Assembly: GCA_964469485.1 (NCBI GenBank)
Contig: CAYXZP010000098.1
Span: 1-5,618, forward strand
Source: CAYXZP01 sp964469485
Lineage (GTDB): Bacteria; Desulfobacterota; Binatia; UBA1149; CAYXZP01
Direction of reading: 5' to 3'
Length of the DNA stretch: 5,618 bases
Shown here: piece by piece, positions 4,617 through 5,618 of the stretch
How the letters are laid out: the number at the start of each line of letters is the position of its first letter
Position numbering within the stretch: position 1 is the stretch's first letter
Program-made: the position numbers and the translations under genes
The notes under the pieces: model-generated
The model's database searches: none
The model's input: only the letters and a program-made list of their open reading frames with translations
Told to the model about the DNA's origin: nothing

Positions 4617-5089
4617 TCGGTGGGGGTGAGGATCACGACCGGGATCTCCCGGTCGGCGTTTCGTTCGTGATACTCGTAGAAGAAGTTGGAGTCCTTCAGC
4701 ACCGGCCATAGTCGCGCGCGTTCCTCGCTGCCCGCACGACGGGCGCGTACGGCGCGCTCTTCTTTCTCTATCACTACTGTGGCCTCGGGCCTGGCCTCGA
4801 GGTTGAGCCACCACGCCGGCGCGCGGTCGGCGCCTCCGTTGGAGGCGACCACGATGAGGTCGGCGCCGTCGCGGATGTATGAGATAGGAACGGTTCGCTG
4901 CTTGCCGGTCTTGCGGCCGGTCGTGGTCAGAAGAAGGTTGGTGATGCCGCTGGTCGAGTGGCCGATCCGTCCGCCGCTGAGCCGGTAGAAAAAAGTGTGG
5001 ACCTTGCCGTAGGGTCGCCAGAAGCCGGCCTCCGCAAGGAACTTGAGGAATCTCCGAAAGAGCGTTTTCACGCGAGGCCGGCCAGCCAT
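4613..5089 (-). CDS. Ddn-family F420-dependent nitroreductase/quinone reductase-like protein
   Basis: The product is 158 aa from ATG at 5089, or 152 aa from a GTG at 5071 that would give a 4-nt GTGA overlap with the upstream stop; neither start has a clear ribosome site. A basic/hydrophobic N-terminal helix ('KTLFRRFLKFLAEAGFW', 8-24) leads to the split beta-barrel signature: 'LLLTTTGRKTGKQRTVPISY' (52-71), 'IVVASNGGADRAPAWWLNL' (79-97), 'ARPEATV' (99-105), 'FFYEYHERN' with Y138 and Y140, and 'REIPVVILTP' (147-156). Mycobacterial Ddn uses deazaflavin F420H2 to reduce quinones and activates nitroimidazoles; the G-R-K-T-G and SNGG elements are the family's cofactor-binding features. The N-terminal helix may attach it to the membrane. 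It follows the haloalkane dehalogenase in one transcript. The family call is secure; F420 use is inferred from the family. Confidence 0.9.
   Translation of the reverse strand: MAGRPRVKTLFRRFLKFLAEAGFWRPYGKVHTFFYRLSGGRIGHSTSGITNLLLTTTGRKTGKQRTVPISYIRDGADLIVVASNGGADRAPAWWLNLEARPEATVVIEKEERAVRARRAGSEERARLWPVLKDSNFFYEYHERNADREIPVVILTPTD
4636..4662 (+). terminator. Candidate intrinsic terminator of the four-gene operon, inside the convergent ddn-like gene
   Basis: CGACCGGG (4636-4643) and CCCGGTCG (4648-4655) form a perfect GC-rich 8-bp stem with an ATCT loop, followed by GCGTTTC. It begins 20 nt after the methyltransferase stop and reads as a terminator only in the plus direction; the minus-strand side has no T-rich tail. 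The T-tract is short and interrupted. The stem also encodes the 'REIPV' region of the Ddn-like protein. Confidence 0.4.
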
Positions 5090-5618
5090 TCGACGATGGC
5101 CCGGCCGATCTCGGGTCCCGAGTCCTCCTGTACGAAGTGTATACCGGCGACCTCGATCTCGGTCTGGTTGGGCCAGCTACGGCAAAAATCGAGCTGTGGG
5201 CCGCGCAAGATGGCGCCCGGATTGGCGTTGACGAAGAGCTTTGGAATATCGCTCGTGGACAGCCATTTGGCGTAGTCGTCGGCGATAGCGACCACATCGG
5301 CAGGTTCACCGTCGATCGGTATCTGGCGCGGCCAGCTCAACGTCGGGCGGCGGTCCTCGCCCGGGTTGGCAAATGGACGCCGGTATTCGCCCATCTCCGC
5401 GTCATCGAGCTTTCTTATGATCGAGGTCGGCAACACCTGCTCGACGAACACGTTCTGCTCGAGCACCAGCTCCTCACCGGCCGGGGAGCGGAAGGCCTTG
5501 AAAATGTCGGCGGCCGCCTTGGGCCAGCCGTCCCAGGTCACGGGCATCACCAGGGCCTCCATGTAGACGATCCCTTTGACGGCGTCACGGTGGCGATTGG
5601 CCCAATCGAAGCCGAGCG
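5068..5618 (-). CDS. Haloalkane dehalogenase, LinB/DhaA (HLD-II) type, 5' end outside window
   Basis: The frame is open from the window edge (first full codon ends at 5616) to TGA at 5068-5070, giving 182 residues of an alpha/beta-hydrolase; the nucleophile Asp and the start lie outside. It begins LGFDWANRHRDAVKG, the stretch directly after the nucleophile elbow, then YMEALVMP with the catalytic acid Glu (codon 5559-5557). The cap domain includes AGEELVLEQNVFVEQVLP and RRPTLSWPRQIPI. The C-terminal 'DFCRSWPNQTEIEVAG' is followed by the catalytic His (codon 5139-5137) and QEDS. From my recollection of LinB, it aligns without gaps from Glu132 to His272. These enzymes hydrolyse carbon-halogen bonds of haloalkanes to alcohols in the cytoplasm. 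An ATG at 5562 also occurs but is internal. It precedes, and overlaps by 22 nt (or 4 nt), the Ddn-like gene. The call is very secure; the substrate is unknown. Confidence 0.93.
   Translation of the reverse strand, partial: LGFDWANRHRDAVKGIVYMEALVMPVTWDGWPKAAADIFKAFRSPAGEELVLEQNVFVEQVLPTSIIRKLDDAEMGEYRRPFANPGEDRRPTLSWPRQIPIDGEPADVVAIADDYAKWLSTSDIPKLFVNANPGAILRGPQLDFCRSWPNQTEIEVAGIHFVQEDSGPEIGRAIVEWLAGLA

Noticed and set aside
4464..5309. 281-codon open frame on the minus strand across the methyltransferase, Ddn-like and dehalogenase genes
   Set aside because: It runs through three well-supported genes, has Arg/Pro/Ser-rich low-complexity composition and matches no family; GC-rich DNA commonly leaves such frames open.
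5068..5562. Dehalogenase as a complete 164-aa gene starting at the ATG at 5562
   Set aside because: The frame stays open and keeps dehalogenase sequence (LGFDWANRHR) to the window edge; that Met is internal, directly before the catalytic Glu.
1..5618. Mobile element, CRISPR array, tRNA or riboswitch
   Set aside because: No transposase-like reading frame, no terminal inverted repeats, no spaced direct repeats and no cloverleaf or known aptamer pattern was visible; non-coding gaps are all about 110 bp or shorter.

Overview
This 5.6 kb window is from a high-GC bacterial chromosome or metagenome contig. It is almost entirely protein-coding: the longest gap between genes is about 110 bp, and I see no tRNA, rRNA, CRISPR array or insertion sequence. 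The gene families are a C-terminal amidohydrolase fragment, EthD, three NTF2/SnoaL-fold enzymes, two short-chain dehydrogenases (SDRs), a small membrane methyltransferase, a Ddn-type F420-dependent reductase and a LinB-like haloalkane dehalogenase. They suggest a metabolically versatile environmental bacterium that handles hydrophobic or xenobiotic compounds. A Ddn-type protein points to a lineage that makes or uses F420 (Actinomycetota, Binatota, some Chloroflexota or Pseudomonadota). I cannot place it more firmly. Frequent ATA isoleucine codons, unusual at this GC content, are a compositional signature.

Layout: (1) 3-263 (+), the tail of an amidohydrolase, convergent with (2) 280-984 (-), a two-domain EthD protein; a 7-bp-stem hairpin lies between them. 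(3) 1041-1520 (+), a SnoaL-like protein, is divergent from EthD across 56 bp. It has no Shine-Dalgarno sequence but does have a TATAGT box about 10 nt before its ATG. (4) 1531-2307 (-), a classical NAD-type SDR, is convergent with (3) and divergent from (5). (5) 2418-4616 (+), a tight four-gene operon: limonene-epoxide-hydrolase-like protein, a second SDR (TAATG overlap), a BaiE/SnoaL_4-like protein, and a PEMT/ICMT-type methyltransferase. (6) 5618-4613 (-), a haloalkane dehalogenase (5' end beyond the window) followed with overlap by a Ddn-type reductase. This pair converges on the operon with interlocked stop codons, and a candidate terminator for the operon lies inside the end of the ddn-like gene.

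Taken together (inference), the centre of the window (280-4616) looks like a small-molecule modification or degradation module. Three different NTF2-fold proteins could provide hydration, dehydration, isomerisation or epoxide opening. An NAD-type and an NADP-type SDR could provide alcohol/ketone interconversion. EthD could be an accessory or small lyase/oxygenase-partner protein, and the methyltransferase would act at the membrane. The neighbouring dehalogenase and F420 reductase suit the same ecology. The substrate cannot be read from the sequence. The most notable molecular details are the altered catalytic triad in the LEH-like protein, the non-canonical SDR of the operon (NNAQ, catalytic Asn replaced), and the changed tunnel-mouth positions in the LinB-like dehalogenase.
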